Positions 19,193 through 26,289 of a DNA stretch of 48,884 nt are shown here, piece by piece. The DNA comes from a bacterium (GTDB lineage: Bacteria > JACRDZ01 > JAQUKH01): NCBI GenBank assembly GCA_040754625.1, contig JBFMCF010000060.1, positions 1-48,884 of the forward strand, written 5' to 3'. The translations under genes were made by a program, and so were the position numbers. Numbering within the stretch: the first letter of the stretch is position 1; each line of letters opens with the position of its first letter. The notes below the pieces were generated by a model. The model made no database searches. It saw nothing but the letters and a program-made list of their open reading frames with translations, and was not told where the DNA came from.

Positions 19193-19452
19193 TTAGTTGC
19201 CCTTTTTATATATTCCGAAAACTCTTTCCCCGGTTTTAACACCTTTGCCTCCGCCTTTTCACTATCTACAATACGATCTATATTAGTTAATTCTTCGGGC
19301 GTGTAGCGGGGTTCAATTTCTACAGGCGTAAGTTTTATATAATTCTCCTCAACATCCACCGCGAACAATTCATTCAATTTTAAATGCAATTTGTTCACTA
19401 TTTCATTTGGAATAGTTACCTGATTTTTTATTTTCAATTTTGTAATAGTCAT
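19189..19452 (-). CDS. AbrB/MazE-type antitoxin
   Basis: An N-terminal swapped-hairpin DNA-binding domain (MTITKLKIKNQVTIPNEIV, LHLKLNELFAVDV) precedes an acidic C-terminal tail that would cap the toxin. The ATG at 19452 is chosen over the 74-codon longer frame because it has a strong GGAGGTGA site and sits just downstream of a consensus promoter. AbrB domains paired with RelE-fold toxins are known from PrlF-YhaV, so this is a plausible type II module. Confidence 0.85.
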   Translation of the reverse strand: MTITKLKIKNQVTIPNEIVNKLHLKLNELFAVDVEENYIKLTPVEIEPRYTPEELTNIDRIVDSEKAEAKVLKPGKEFSEYIKRATK

Positions 19453-19474
19453 TACCTGTTCACCTCCGGCGATA

Positions 19475-19510
19475 ATTATAACCTTAGTGCTATAGTATGT
19501 CAAGTCATAC
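19475..19510 (-). promoter_or_regulatory. Consensus promoter and operator of the AbrB-RelE module
   Basis: On the minus strand TTGACA (19498-19503) and TATAAT (19475-19480) are separated by exactly 17 bases. An inverted repeat GTATG-N6-CATAC (19495-19510) overlaps the -35 box and is a good site for autorepression by the antitoxin. Confidence 0.8.
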
Positions 19511-19759
19511 TTTCTAACATAATGGGGACAGTAACCAGAAGCGCTCATAAAACCCTGAATTAATTTGCCAATTGTTCTACAAATATCCAAACGGTTTATA
19601 TAAAAAAAATTCATCCTATATTTATACAACATACGGGACCGGGGTATGGGGCCCGGCAATGAGGCTCTTTTCACGTTCGGAAATTGTTAAAATTATTCTT
19701 AAGGTGTAGACTGCATTAAACTAAATAATGAAAGTGCTTTTGTATAACATCTTGATAAT

Positions 19760-19900
19760 TTAAATCATCGCTTCAATTTGTGTCCCATCTTTTATATGGT
19801 AATTTATTTTATTTTTAGCGCAAAATTCAATAATCTTTAAGCTTAAATCAAATATTGTCTCTGAATTAGGATTAGTTGAAGGGGTGAGGAGTTTGATAAG
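19760..19900 (-). pseudogene. Possible gene remnant
   Basis: In the 496-base gap between AbrB and HicA, one minus-strand frame is open for about 47 codons and reads like real protein (ETIFDLSLKIIEF, then INYHIKDGTQIEAMI, stop at 19760-19762). It has no start codon of its own, and its upstream end runs into the direct repeat at 19876. It may be the tail of a decayed gene. Nothing else is recognisable in the gap. Confidence 0.3.
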
Positions 19901-19910
19901 GGGTGAGGAG
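19876..19910 (+). repeat. 35-bp imperfect direct repeat, copy 2
   Basis: Matches the 3' end of the RND gene (18772-18806) at 31 of 35 bases. Either a duplicated relic of the efflux gene end or a trace of insertion of the AbrB-RelE segment between two copies. Confidence 0.7.
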
Positions 19911-19947
19911 TGAATAATCATGGTTTGACAATTTTAATATATGACGT

Positions 19948-20136
19948 CTATTTTATTCTTGGTATCCCAAGATCTTTGCAAATTTTTCTTGCAAGATTGT
20001 CATTTATTTCATTATGTCTGGGAACTGATGAACGTTTATTCAATTTTGGATTTCCCCACCACGAATGGCTTCCACCTTCTCTGATAAAAACACAGCCATT
20101 TTCCCTAAGATACTTCAATAATTCAAGCCGTTTCAT
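19948..20136 (-). CDS. hicA: HicA-type toxin
   Basis: 62 residues of the HicA/YcfA double-stranded-RNA-binding fold: LLKYLRENGCVFIREGGSHSWW with catalytic His24 in GSH, and SVPRHNEI. HicA is a ribosome-independent mRNA ribonuclease. It overlaps the HicB stop by 4 bases and is read after it, the B-A order seen in many hic loci. Confidence 0.92.
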   Translation of the reverse strand: MKRLELLKYLRENGCVFIREGGSHSWWGNPKLNKRSSVPRHNEINDNLARKICKDLGIPRIK

Positions 20137-20339
20137 ATAAGAATAGACGCCTCAATATAATTAGTGCTTGCTTCGCGAATTGCTTCTTGTTTATTCATAT
20201 CAATAGCTTCTTTTAAAGTAATTTTAAGGCTTTTTAACAAGTCTTCTTTGGTTTTTTCTTGGCAATTAACACCTTGGATTTCTTCGATCCAGCCTATCCA
20301 CCAATCACCTTCTTTTTTAATAACTGCTGTATATTGCAT
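20133..20339 (-). CDS. hicB: HicB-type antitoxin
   Basis: 68 residues with the partial RNase H fold of HicB: YTAVIKKEGDWWIGWIEEIQGV and a helix LLKSLKITLKEAID. There is no extra DNA-binding domain, so any autoregulation must come from the complex. The ATG is preceded by GGAGA. An ATTATA at 20384-20389 could be a minus-strand TATAAT, without a clear -35. Confidence 0.9.
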   Translation of the reverse strand: MQYTAVIKKEGDWWIGWIEEIQGVNCQEKTKEDLLKSLKITLKEAIDMNKQEAIREASTNYIEASILI

Positions 20340-20439
20340 AACTATTCTCCAATCTTTAATTCTTTTCTATCATATTTGTATATATTATACTACAATTTTT
20401 GAAACTTTTAATGGAAAATATTTGAAATTAGTAATATAA

Positions 20440-20673
20440 CATAGAAAAAAGGAGACGCGGAGCCGTCTTGTAAGTTGTAACGACTTGGAAATCGTTCCAA
20501 TAATGTTGTAAAGTCTAATTAAAAAAAGTAAGTTGTAAAAAAGAGTAGGGTTCTATGCCCACCTGCCAAATTTAGTTTAAAGTGGATAATTGACTTTTCC
20601 ACTCCCAATTTACGCTATCGGGTTTCGGGCTATCCTACTTCACAGTAGTTTCGCACTTGCTCCCCTGTCTCTC
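20440..20673. other. Unassigned intergenic region
   Basis: No open frame of note. Several short repeated words are visible (GTAAGTTGTAA near 20470 and 20530) and a patch of higher GC at 20570-20670 could fold, but I recognise no known RNA or site here. Confidence 0.4.
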
Positions 20674-21204
20674 CTATTCATCTTTAAAATTGATGACTTC
20701 TGTATGATTAATTTTATGTATCTCTTGATTTAAAAATCTCAATTTTTTTAATAAATTCTCATATGATTGATAAGCATCATTAAATTTTTGTTTTGGCTCT
20801 TTAATAATGTCCCTTCCTTCCTTATGTATAACTTTAACGTATGCGGATTCCGTTAATCTGTTGGTAAAAACATCAATATCTTTTAATAAATTTTTCTTAA
20901 TTTCTAATGCCTCTGATAAACTTACCTCTGTACCATCATAATTAAATTTTGATTTTAAATTTGCCAATTGTAATTCCCGATTTAATTTCACCCGCTTAGT
21001 CTGTAATTTCTTTAACTTTTCCTGAATTGATTCAATATTAAAATCTTTACTTGGTTGCAACTCATCTTCCTCTCTTGAGGAAAAAAATCCTTTTCTTTCT
21101 CTCTTTTCGTCAATTAGGTTTTCCAAGATTTTACTATGCTTGTCAAACTCATTTCTTAATTCAATTGCCTCATAAATATAAAGATTATTCTTGTTGTCAG
21201 ACAT
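20674..21204 (-). CDS. Coiled-coil protein, DIP1984-like
   Basis: A 176-residue, highly charged, helical protein. The pattern IYEAIELRNEFDKHSKILENLI, KLKKLQTKRVKLNRELQLAN, then YDGTEVSLSEALEIKKNL is reminiscent of the DIP1984 (septicolysin-like) family of unknown function. I chose the ATG at 21204, 8 bases after a GGAG site, over an in-frame TTG two codons upstream. It stands alone between the HicBA locus and a divergent radical SAM gene. Confidence 0.6.
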   Translation of the reverse strand: MSDNKNNLYIYEAIELRNEFDKHSKILENLIDEKRERKGFFSSREEDELQPSKDFNIESIQEKLKKLQTKRVKLNRELQLANLKSKFNYDGTEVSLSEALEIKKNLLKDIDVFTNRLTESAYVKVIHKEGRDIIKEPKQKFNDAYQSYENLLKKLRFLNQEIHKINHTEVINFKDE

Positions 21205-21330
21205 TATCAAACTCCTTTCTTTTGTTCTTTTGTGCTTTTCAATATAATATTAATTTATTTTAAGTTTGTCAAGATAAAAGTAAAATTAAATATATAAGCA
21301 GGTTTGGAGCTTGTCTATACATCTACAATG

Positions 21331-21345
21331 TTTTTCTAACGGGGT
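21331..21345. repeat. Solitary half of the 85-bp palindromic element
   Basis: TTTTTCTAACGGGGT matches the right arm of the elements at 662-746 and 5467-5551 except for one base. No matching left arm is seen within 100 bases. It lies 43 bases upstream of the radical SAM start. Confidence 0.45.
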
Positions 21346-21387
21346 TCACTTGATAACCACAGGAATATATGTTAAACTTTCTTCATT

Positions 21388-22752
21388 ATGAAAGTCCTTT
21401 TAATCCAGCCCAGGAAAGGGCAAAAATCGATCGGCGGCGAGGATTTCCATATGTTCGAGCCGCTCGCGCTTGAATATCTCGCCGCGGGAATTGAAAACGA
21501 ACATGATGTAAAAATCCTTGATATGCGCATTGAAAATAAACTTGAATCTTATATAAACACCTTCAAGCCTGATGTTATCAGGATCTCCGCCTACACAGTC
21601 CATGTTAATACAACTAAAAGTTTATGTGAAAAAATAAAAAATATCAATCCGGATATTTTTACAGTTGTCGGTGGTCACCACGCGACAGTAATGCCGGAAG
21701 ATTTTTTAACGCCATACATTGACCTTGTCGTAATGGGGGAAGGCGTCCTTCCATTTAAAGAAATAATGTCCATGCTCTCACAGAAAAAAGAGATTGATAG
21801 AATCCCCGGGACCGCTTATATGAAAGATGGGAAACCGGTAATTAACGCTAAGAATGAATTTAAAGACCTTGATTCTGTTCCATTTCCAAACAGGAAATAT
21901 TCCCAAAAATATCGAAAACATTATTACAGCGAATGGCTGAAGCCGCTCGCGTCAATGCGGACCTCCAAAGGATGTAATTTCAGGTGTAAATTCTGCGCGT
22001 TATGGAAGGTCGCGGAAACAAATTATCTGGTAAGAACACCGGAAAAAATCCTTGAAGAACTCGCGACTATTGGAGAGAAAAACGTTTATTTTGCGGACGA
22101 TGAATCGCTCCTCGACGTGGAACGGATGATGACCGTCGCGAATCTCATAATAAAATCCGGTATAAAGAAAAATTTTTTCTTTTACGGAAGAAGCGACACC
22201 ATAGTGAGGCACCCCGATTTACTGGCAAAATGGAAGGAAGCGGGGCTTAAACGGCTTTTCGTCGGGCTCGAATTTTTCAGGGATTCGGATCTTAAATTTA
22301 TTAAAAAAGGTTCAACCGTCCAGATTAATATTGAAGCCGTTAAAATACTCAACCAACTTGGCATCGAAATATTCCCTTCATTCATAATAAGGCAGGAATT
22401 TGACGAAAATGATTTTAGAGAGCTGAAAGAATTCTGCCTCAAACTCGATTTTAATTTTATCGGTTTTTGCGTCTTAACACCTTTCCCCGGAACGGATTAT
22501 TATAATGAGGTTAAGGATAAACTTATCACAACAAACTATGATTATTCCGACCTGTTCCATACATTGCTTCCGACAAAACTGCCCATTAAAGAATTTTATG
22601 AGGAGTATATTTCACTTTTCAATAATTCAAGGTCAAAAGCAAAACAGATCGAATTCATGAGAAAATACCCGCTCCGCGAATGGCCGTCACTCTTCAAGAT
22701 ATATTACAATTTCAACAACCAATTGAAGAATTTGTGGAGGGATTACGAATAA
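21388..22752 (+). CDS. B12-binding-domain radical SAM protein
   Basis: The N-terminal 150 residues have a cobalamin-binding-like Rossmann fold (VLLIQPRKG, DVIRISAYTVHV, FTVVGGHHATVMPEDFL, DLVVMGEG). The radical SAM core has the CxxxCxxC motif in KGCNFRCKFCALW and later strands including YFADDESLLD and LFVGLEF. The usual DxHxxG cobalamin histidine is not visible, so B12 may not be bound. Class B radical SAM methylases and related oxidative enzymes share this layout; the substrate cannot be told. The ATG has no Shine-Dalgarno; TTGATA (21350-21355) and TAAACT (21373-21378) could place transcription start almost at the ATG. Confidence 0.88.
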   Translation: MKVLLIQPRKGQKSIGGEDFHMFEPLALEYLAAGIENEHDVKILDMRIENKLESYINTFKPDVIRISAYTVHVNTTKSLCEKIKNINPDIFTVVGGHHATVMPEDFLTPYIDLVVMGEGVLPFKEIMSMLSQKKEIDRIPGTAYMKDGKPVINAKNEFKDLDSVPFPNRKYSQKYRKHYYSEWLKPLASMRTSKGCNFRCKFCALWKVAETNYLVRTPEKILEELATIGEKNVYFADDESLLDVERMMTVANLIIKSGIKKNFFFYGRSDTIVRHPDLLAKWKEAGLKRLFVGLEFFRDSDLKFIKKGSTVQINIEAVKILNQLGIEIFPSFIIRQEFDENDFRELKEFCLKLDFNFIGFCVLTPFPGTDYYNEVKDKLITTNYDYSDLFHTLLPTKLPIKEFYEEYISLFNNSRSKAKQIEFMRKYPLREWPSLFKIYYNFNNQLKNLWRDYE

Positions 22753-22757
22753 TGTTA

Positions 22758-22787
22758 TTGTAGGGGCAGGGCTTGCCCTGCCCTCTG
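22758..22787. repeat. REP-like hairpin 1
   Basis: TTGTAGGGGCAGGGC followed by its near-perfect complement GCCCTGCCC forms a GC-rich stem with a TT loop. Related hairpins lie at 23029-23116, in part at 23401-23415, and at 25399-25432, all next to or inside REP-associated transposase genes. Confidence 0.7.
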
Positions 22788-22791
22788 TATT

Positions 22792-23381
22792 TTAAACATA
22801 ATTTTCATCATCCTGCCAATTGATAGGATTGTTAATTATGTATTCCACAATTTTATACAATTCTGCTTCGTTTCGTATTATATGCTCATAATAATTACGC
22901 TGCCAAACGGGTACCCCTAACCGATTTAAATATTTATTAATTTTGATAGCTGAAATTGATTTTAAGACACGAACAACATCACCGATTGTTTTCCGTTTTT
23001 CATTATTCGCTTTATATTTGTTAGTAATTGTAGGGGCAAGGCTTGCCTTGCCCTCTGACGTTTCTGACATAACCATTGGTGTTGTATCAGAGGGTAGGGC
23101 AAGCCCTACCCCTACATTAAAATCATTGATCACTATAATTGCATGTATGTGATTCGGCATTATAATAAATTGTTCTAATTGTATTTGGGAAAATCGTTTC
23201 GGCAATTCCTTCCAGCATTTCTCGATAATTTCCCCACATTCGTTTAATTGCATTTTTTTATTTTCAATTCCACCTAACAAACATTCTTTATTCCTACAGC
23301 ATATCGTTATCCTTCTTTCGAATAATCATAATTTTTTAATCTAATGGATCGCCTATGATGAATATCAGGATTGTATTTCAT
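22792..23381 (-). pseudogene. REP-associated tyrosine transposase (IS200-like), frameshifted
   Basis: The Y1 transposase fold is plain: LEQFIIMPNHIHAIIVI with the HxH metal motif, and VWQRNYYEHIIRNEAELYKI with the catalytic Tyr. The N-terminus is in another frame: an ATG at 23381 begins a segment with RSIRLKNYDYSKEG that meets a stop, while ITICCRNKECLLGG is read one frame over, consistent with a small deletion near 23312. A REP pair is inserted within the gene and translated as VGVGLALP ... GKASLAP. Such transposases process REP hairpins. Confidence 0.8.
23029..23116. repeat. Inverted pair of REP-like hairpins inside the transposase gene
   Basis: REP unit 23029-23060 (TTGTAGGGGCAAGGC and its complement) and an inverted unit at 23087-23116 (AGGGTAGGGC ... 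CTACCCCTAC) face each other across 26 bases. Both are related to the hairpin at 22758-22787. Confidence 0.75.
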
Positions 23382-23396
23382 GGATTTGGAATTAAT

Positions 23397-23555
23397 TTAT
23401 TTTGTAGGGGCAGGCTTATCTAAATTAAAATAGCAATCAAAAGGATCATTTAGCTTCTCAAGTTTTGGGAAACATATTTTCTTATTTTTAAAGATATCTT
23501 TAGTATGGTTTTTCTCCTCCAACTCCTCAACATTTTTTCGCCTCTCTTCAATCAT
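23397..23555 (-). pseudogene. Short unidentified ORF, probably a gene remnant
   Basis: A 52-codon frame beginning MIEERRKNVEELEEK and ending DKPAPTK. The frame stays open a further 12 codons upstream (AGYSTIFSRE), and an overlapping frame begins with MDKRA, suggesting a shifted 5' end. The last codons come from a partial REP unit (TTGTAGGGGCAGG at 23402-23414 on the plus strand), so the end has been replaced. No ribosome site. Family not recognised. Confidence 0.35.
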
Positions 23556-23642
23556 TTCACGAGAAAAGATTGTAGAGTAGCCCGCTTATCCATTTTTTTA
23601 TCACCAGAAAGATAATTAATTTTAAATTCCTTTTTGTAAAAC

Positions 23643-24548
23643 TTACCCCTTGTTAAAATTATTTACTCTTTCTTTTATTATTTTTCCCAGCTTTGATGAA
23701 ATATCATTATTAATATTTACAATACCGCCCAGTAATGCTTCAGAATTTATATATTTCTTAAAAACTTCATCCGTATATTTTTTGTTAATGCCCAGGTACC
23801 CGTTGAATGAATAAAAATCGGTTTTTTTGATATTGTTTTTCTTTCCGTTGAGCGTCAACGCGAAATCCTCCTCATCCTTTATCAGAATTTTCGACGACAC
23901 AATATCATACGCGGGCGCGAGCCTTATCAGTCCGTTATCTTCATAGCGTATAGAAAAATTTTTCAAGTGAGCGTCTCCGTTGCCAATTATGTAATAAAAT
24001 AGTATTCTTTCAAATAACAATTGAACATCCAATCCCGGGATTTCCGATATTGTTTTCAGCTTTTTCCCTATTTCTTCATAAGAGCCTTTATATTTGTCTT
24101 TTTTTTCTAATATCTGCCCAAAATCCTCAACATGTATTTTATCTCCGCGGCTCCTGTCAAATCGCTTAACGATATACGCCAAACTCTCGTCTTTTAGTTT
24201 TATTAACGCGAAAGAGGGGACATCAATTTCCATTTTTCGCGCGAGAATTGTACAGGTCCACTCATTTTCAGGCAAATTATAAAATGTTTGGGACTGCGGT
24301 TTTAAAATATATTCGCCGCCTTCCGCGGCCGCTTCTATTTTATTTTTTTCCTTATTAAGCCTGACGGATACTTTTGGCTGTACACCGGATATGGAAAGTT
24401 TACCTGCCATTTTCTGCGCCTCGATGTTAATATCTGAAAGCTTTAAATCTATTTCCGGCGTTTCATCTGTATCAAAAACCTTTTTTAGACAACTTTTATG
24501 ATAATTACCTTTTTCTTTAAATGATTCTCCGCAAATAAGGCAGTTCAT
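23643..24548 (-). CDS. hipT: HipT-like Ser/Thr kinase toxin (HipA C-terminal part)
   Basis: This is the kinase core of HipA without its N-terminal subdomain. Features are: a zinc-finger-like start (Cys3, Cys6, His17, Cys20), the Gly-rich loop with the Ser-Ile-Ser motif 52-54 (SISGVQPK), ATP-binding Lys83 (YILKP), catalytic Asp192 in GNGDAHLKN and metal-binding Asp215 in APAYDIVSS. HipA/HipT kinases phosphorylate aminoacyl-tRNA synthetases and halt growth. Order hipB-hipS-hipT with short overlaps matches the tripartite HipBST system of E. coli O127. The target is unknown. Confidence 0.87.
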   Translation of the reverse strand: MNCLICGESFKEKGNYHKSCLKKVFDTDETPEIDLKLSDINIEAQKMAGKLSISGVQPKVSVRLNKEKNKIEAAAEGGEYILKPQSQTFYNLPENEWTCTILARKMEIDVPSFALIKLKDESLAYIVKRFDRSRGDKIHVEDFGQILEKKDKYKGSYEEIGKKLKTISEIPGLDVQLLFERILFYYIIGNGDAHLKNFSIRYEDNGLIRLAPAYDIVSSKILIKDEEDFALTLNGKKNNIKKTDFYSFNGYLGINKKYTDEVFKKYINSEALLGGIVNINNDISSKLGKIIKERVNNFNKG

Positions 24549-24868
24549 TTTTTCTCCATAACTTTTATCGCGCCTATGGTGTCTTTGCAGGTGGCAAGCA
24601 GTAAACCAAATTTGTCGTTTTTGTCAATCTTTAACGATTTGCTTACGATGTCGAGATACCAGCCTTCAGGCAATAACCCCTCAAAAAATGGAAATAGTTC
24701 GCGGCTTTCAAACGGTTCTTTTCTTACTGGCAACGATATGGAAATGGGAATTTTGTTTTTAATGAAATCGATATTATAAATAAATTTATATCCGCTTTCT
24801 GTTTCTTCCAATAGTCCGGCTATTTGCTGTTTAAAATAAATTCTTGCTTTTCTTTTATTTTCTTTCAT
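24545..24868 (-). CDS. hipS: HipS-like protein (HipA N-terminal subdomain)
   Basis: 107 residues that match only the N-terminal subdomain of HipA, with FEGLLPEGW at 62-70 and an ending GAIKVM. In the HipBST system this small protein, not HipB, neutralises the kinase, by placing a Trp near the active site; Trp70 here, in LLPEGW, lies where that residue would be expected. It overlaps hipT by 4 bases and hipB by 14, so the split is genuine gene organisation rather than a broken hipA: both parts have proper start and stop codons in a translationally coupled layout. Confidence 0.85.
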   Translation of the reverse strand: MKENKRKARIYFKQQIAGLLEETESGYKFIYNIDFIKNKIPISISLPVRKEPFESRELFPFFEGLLPEGWYLDIVSKSLKIDKNDKFGLLLATCKDTIGAIKVMEKK

Positions 24869-25055
24869 TTCTGATTGCCTCTAAATGATACCCGAAATAT
24901 TCCAGCAATTGATTAAGTTTGTCCATTCTGATTGTCTTTTTCCCTTGTTCAAGGTCTCTTACAAATCTCAATCCAACTCCCGCCCTTATGGCAAAATTGA
25001 CCTGTGTTAACCCGGATTTTTTTCGTAATTCTTTTATTTTTAATCCTATATCCAT
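24855..25055 (-). CDS. hipB: HipB-like XRE-family DNA-binding protein
   Basis: 66 residues forming one helix-turn-helix: IKELRKKSGLTQVNFAIRAGVGLRFVRDLEQGKKTIRMDKL. It should bind the palindromic operators just upstream and repress the operon, and may help hold HipT. It is the first gene of the hipBST-like operon. Confidence 0.92.
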   Translation of the reverse strand: MDIGLKIKELRKKSGLTQVNFAIRAGVGLRFVRDLEQGKKTIRMDKLNQLLEYFGYHLEAIRNERK

Positions 25056-25058
25056 AAT

Positions 25059-25110
25059 TATACCCTTTAGGTTATATTTATATATTATACCTCTTAAGGT
25101 ATAATGTCAA
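25059..25110 (-). promoter_or_regulatory. hipB promoter with two HipB operators
   Basis: On the minus strand TTGACA (25105-25110) is followed after 17 bases by TAATAT (25082-25087), or after 15 by TATAAT. A perfect operator TATACC-N6-GGTATA (25086-25103) lies between the boxes; a second with one mismatch (25059-25076) covers the transcript start. The form resembles the TATCC-N8-GGATA site of E. coli HipB. Confidence 0.8.
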
Positions 25111-25156
25111 GAAAATTTCCCTTTTTCACCTATAAAAAATTAATCATATTACACAT

Positions 25157-25174
25157 TATACCTTATTGGGTATA
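25157..25174. promoter_or_regulatory. Third, upstream HipB operator
   Basis: TATACC-N6-GGTATA, identical in its arms to the operator in the promoter and 71 bases upstream of it. A distant third site could allow cooperative or looped binding. Confidence 0.72.
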
Positions 25175-25204
25175 AAAAAATCTGAATTGCCCCATATTTT
25201 TTAA

Positions 25205-25527
25205 CGAAATATAATTTTTATCATTCTTCCAATCAACCGGGTTATTGATTGTATATTCCGTAATTTTATAGAATTCTGTTCCATTGCGAATGATATGTTC
25301 GTAATAATTGCGTTGCCAGGCGGGCACGTCTATATCGTTACGAATTTTGTGTTAACCGCACAGGCGCATCTCGCCTTGAATTAACGCAAAATTTCCCCTA
25401 TTGTAGGGGTGTGATTTATCACGCCCTGAATTGTTTGACTGTTAGACGAGGAATTGGGCGACCCTGCATTAATAATTACAATCCCATGAATATGGTTTGG
25501 CATAATAATGAACATGTCCGATTATTA
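25205..25527 (-). pseudogene. Second REP-associated transposase, decayed
   Basis: Two blocks of a Y1 transposase survive in different frames: FIIMPNHIHGIVIIN (near 25470-25515) and VPAWQRNYYEHIIRNGTEF (near 25280-25330), followed by INNPVDWK. Between them lies a REP-type hairpin at 25399-25432. The 5' end is missing where the vapC gene ends, so the gene is truncated as well as shifted. Confidence 0.75.
25399..25432. repeat. REP-like hairpin 4
   Basis: TTGTAGGGGTGTGATTTATC followed by ACGCCC, a stem of the same type as the other REP units, here the variant with GTGAT in the stem. It sits in the decayed transposase. Confidence 0.6.
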
Positions 25528-25947
25528 TTAAGTGTTTGTTTTGAACGGTATTATTTCGAAATGGGTGCAATGCGCTGGACGATATGTGGAAAAATCCTTC
25601 CTATCAAGCGTGAAAATTGTTTTTATTTTATAGGCCTCGGCTGTTACGATAAGTGTCGCGTCAGCCAGATCCATCGGGTTGTCGGAATATTTTTTCATCA
25701 GCTCTTTCATCCGCACATAATAAGAAGGGGTGATATCGTGAATTTTAACCCCTCCGGCTATTATAAAATTCCAAAGTTCGTTCCTGCCTTTTTGCCAGTC
25801 ATCGAGCAAATAAAAGGATTCTGTTAGTACCGCCCATGAAGTTATAAGAGAAGATTTGATTTCTTTTAGGGTATTTTTGCAGGCATTATGATAAGGTTCA
25901 GATTCGTCAAAGAGAGAAACAATCGGGCCAGTATCTATAATGACCAT
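25528..25947 (-). CDS. vapC: VapC-type PIN-domain toxin
   Basis: 139 residues with the four PIN acidic motifs: Asp5 in IIDTGPI, Glu in LTESFYLL, Asp in MDLADATLI and Asp in FTLDRKDF. VapC toxins are Mg-dependent RNases that cut tRNA or rRNA. The start overlaps the antitoxin gene by 13 bases. Confidence 0.92.
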   Translation of the reverse strand: MVIIDTGPIVSLFDESEPYHNACKNTLKEIKSSLITSWAVLTESFYLLDDWQKGRNELWNFIIAGGVKIHDITPSYYVRMKELMKKYSDNPMDLADATLIVTAEAYKIKTIFTLDRKDFSTYRPAHCTHFEIIPFKTNT

Positions 25948-26198
25948 TTTTTACGCCCCGCCTCTGATTTTTTCTTTAATGTCTTTTTGCCGTCTGAAAC
26001 ACGTTTGCCGTAATTACTTCCTCCCGGTTCATGTACTGAAAAATAAATTTCCCAGGAAGTAACTTTATTTTCAATAACCTTTTTGCAGTATTCTCTAAGG
26101 GCTATCCTGACAATTTCCGATTTTGTAACGGCCGAACGCTGAGCCGCCCGGTTTAAAAATTCTTCTGTTTCTTTATCCAGTCTTGTGCTCGATGGCAT
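25935..26198 (-). CDS. vapB: Ribbon-helix-helix antitoxin of VapC
   Basis: 87 residues; the first half is a ribbon-helix-helix (SSTRLDKETEEFLNRAA, VTKSEIVRIALREY) and the basic C-terminal part should bind VapC. The ATG has a GGAG site. Direct repeats in the promoter fit this DNA-binding type. Confidence 0.85.
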   Translation of the reverse strand: MPSSTRLDKETEEFLNRAAQRSAVTKSEIVRIALREYCKKVIENKVTSWEIYFSVHEPGGSNYGKRVSDGKKTLKKKSEAGRKKWSL

Positions 26199-26212
26199 GT
26201 TTTTAATTCTCC

Positions 26213-26249
26213 TGTCCTACATTATGTCCTACAGTAAGGCCTTTGTCAA
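26213..26249 (-). promoter_or_regulatory. vapBC promoter with direct-repeat operator
   Basis: On the minus strand TTGACA (26244-26249), a 17-base spacer and CATAAT (26221-26226). Two copies of GTAGGACA start 12 bases apart (26213-26220, 26225-26232) and straddle the -10 box, as expected for autorepression by a ribbon-helix-helix protein. Confidence 0.78.
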
Positions 26250-26289
26250 GATAAATTTTAAAATTAGGGATATGTCTTGCCTGTTTTTT

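Noticed and set aside
19452-19674. 74-codon extension of the AbrB antitoxin
   Set aside because: It contains the promoter; the ATG at 19452 has a strong ribosome site.
24545-24868. hipA broken by a point mutation into two frames
   Set aside because: Each part has its own start and stop in ATGA-type overlap and the layout matches a known split system.
22758-25432. CRISPR array
   Set aside because: The repeats are few, inverted and hairpin-forming, without regular spacers; they are REP-type units.
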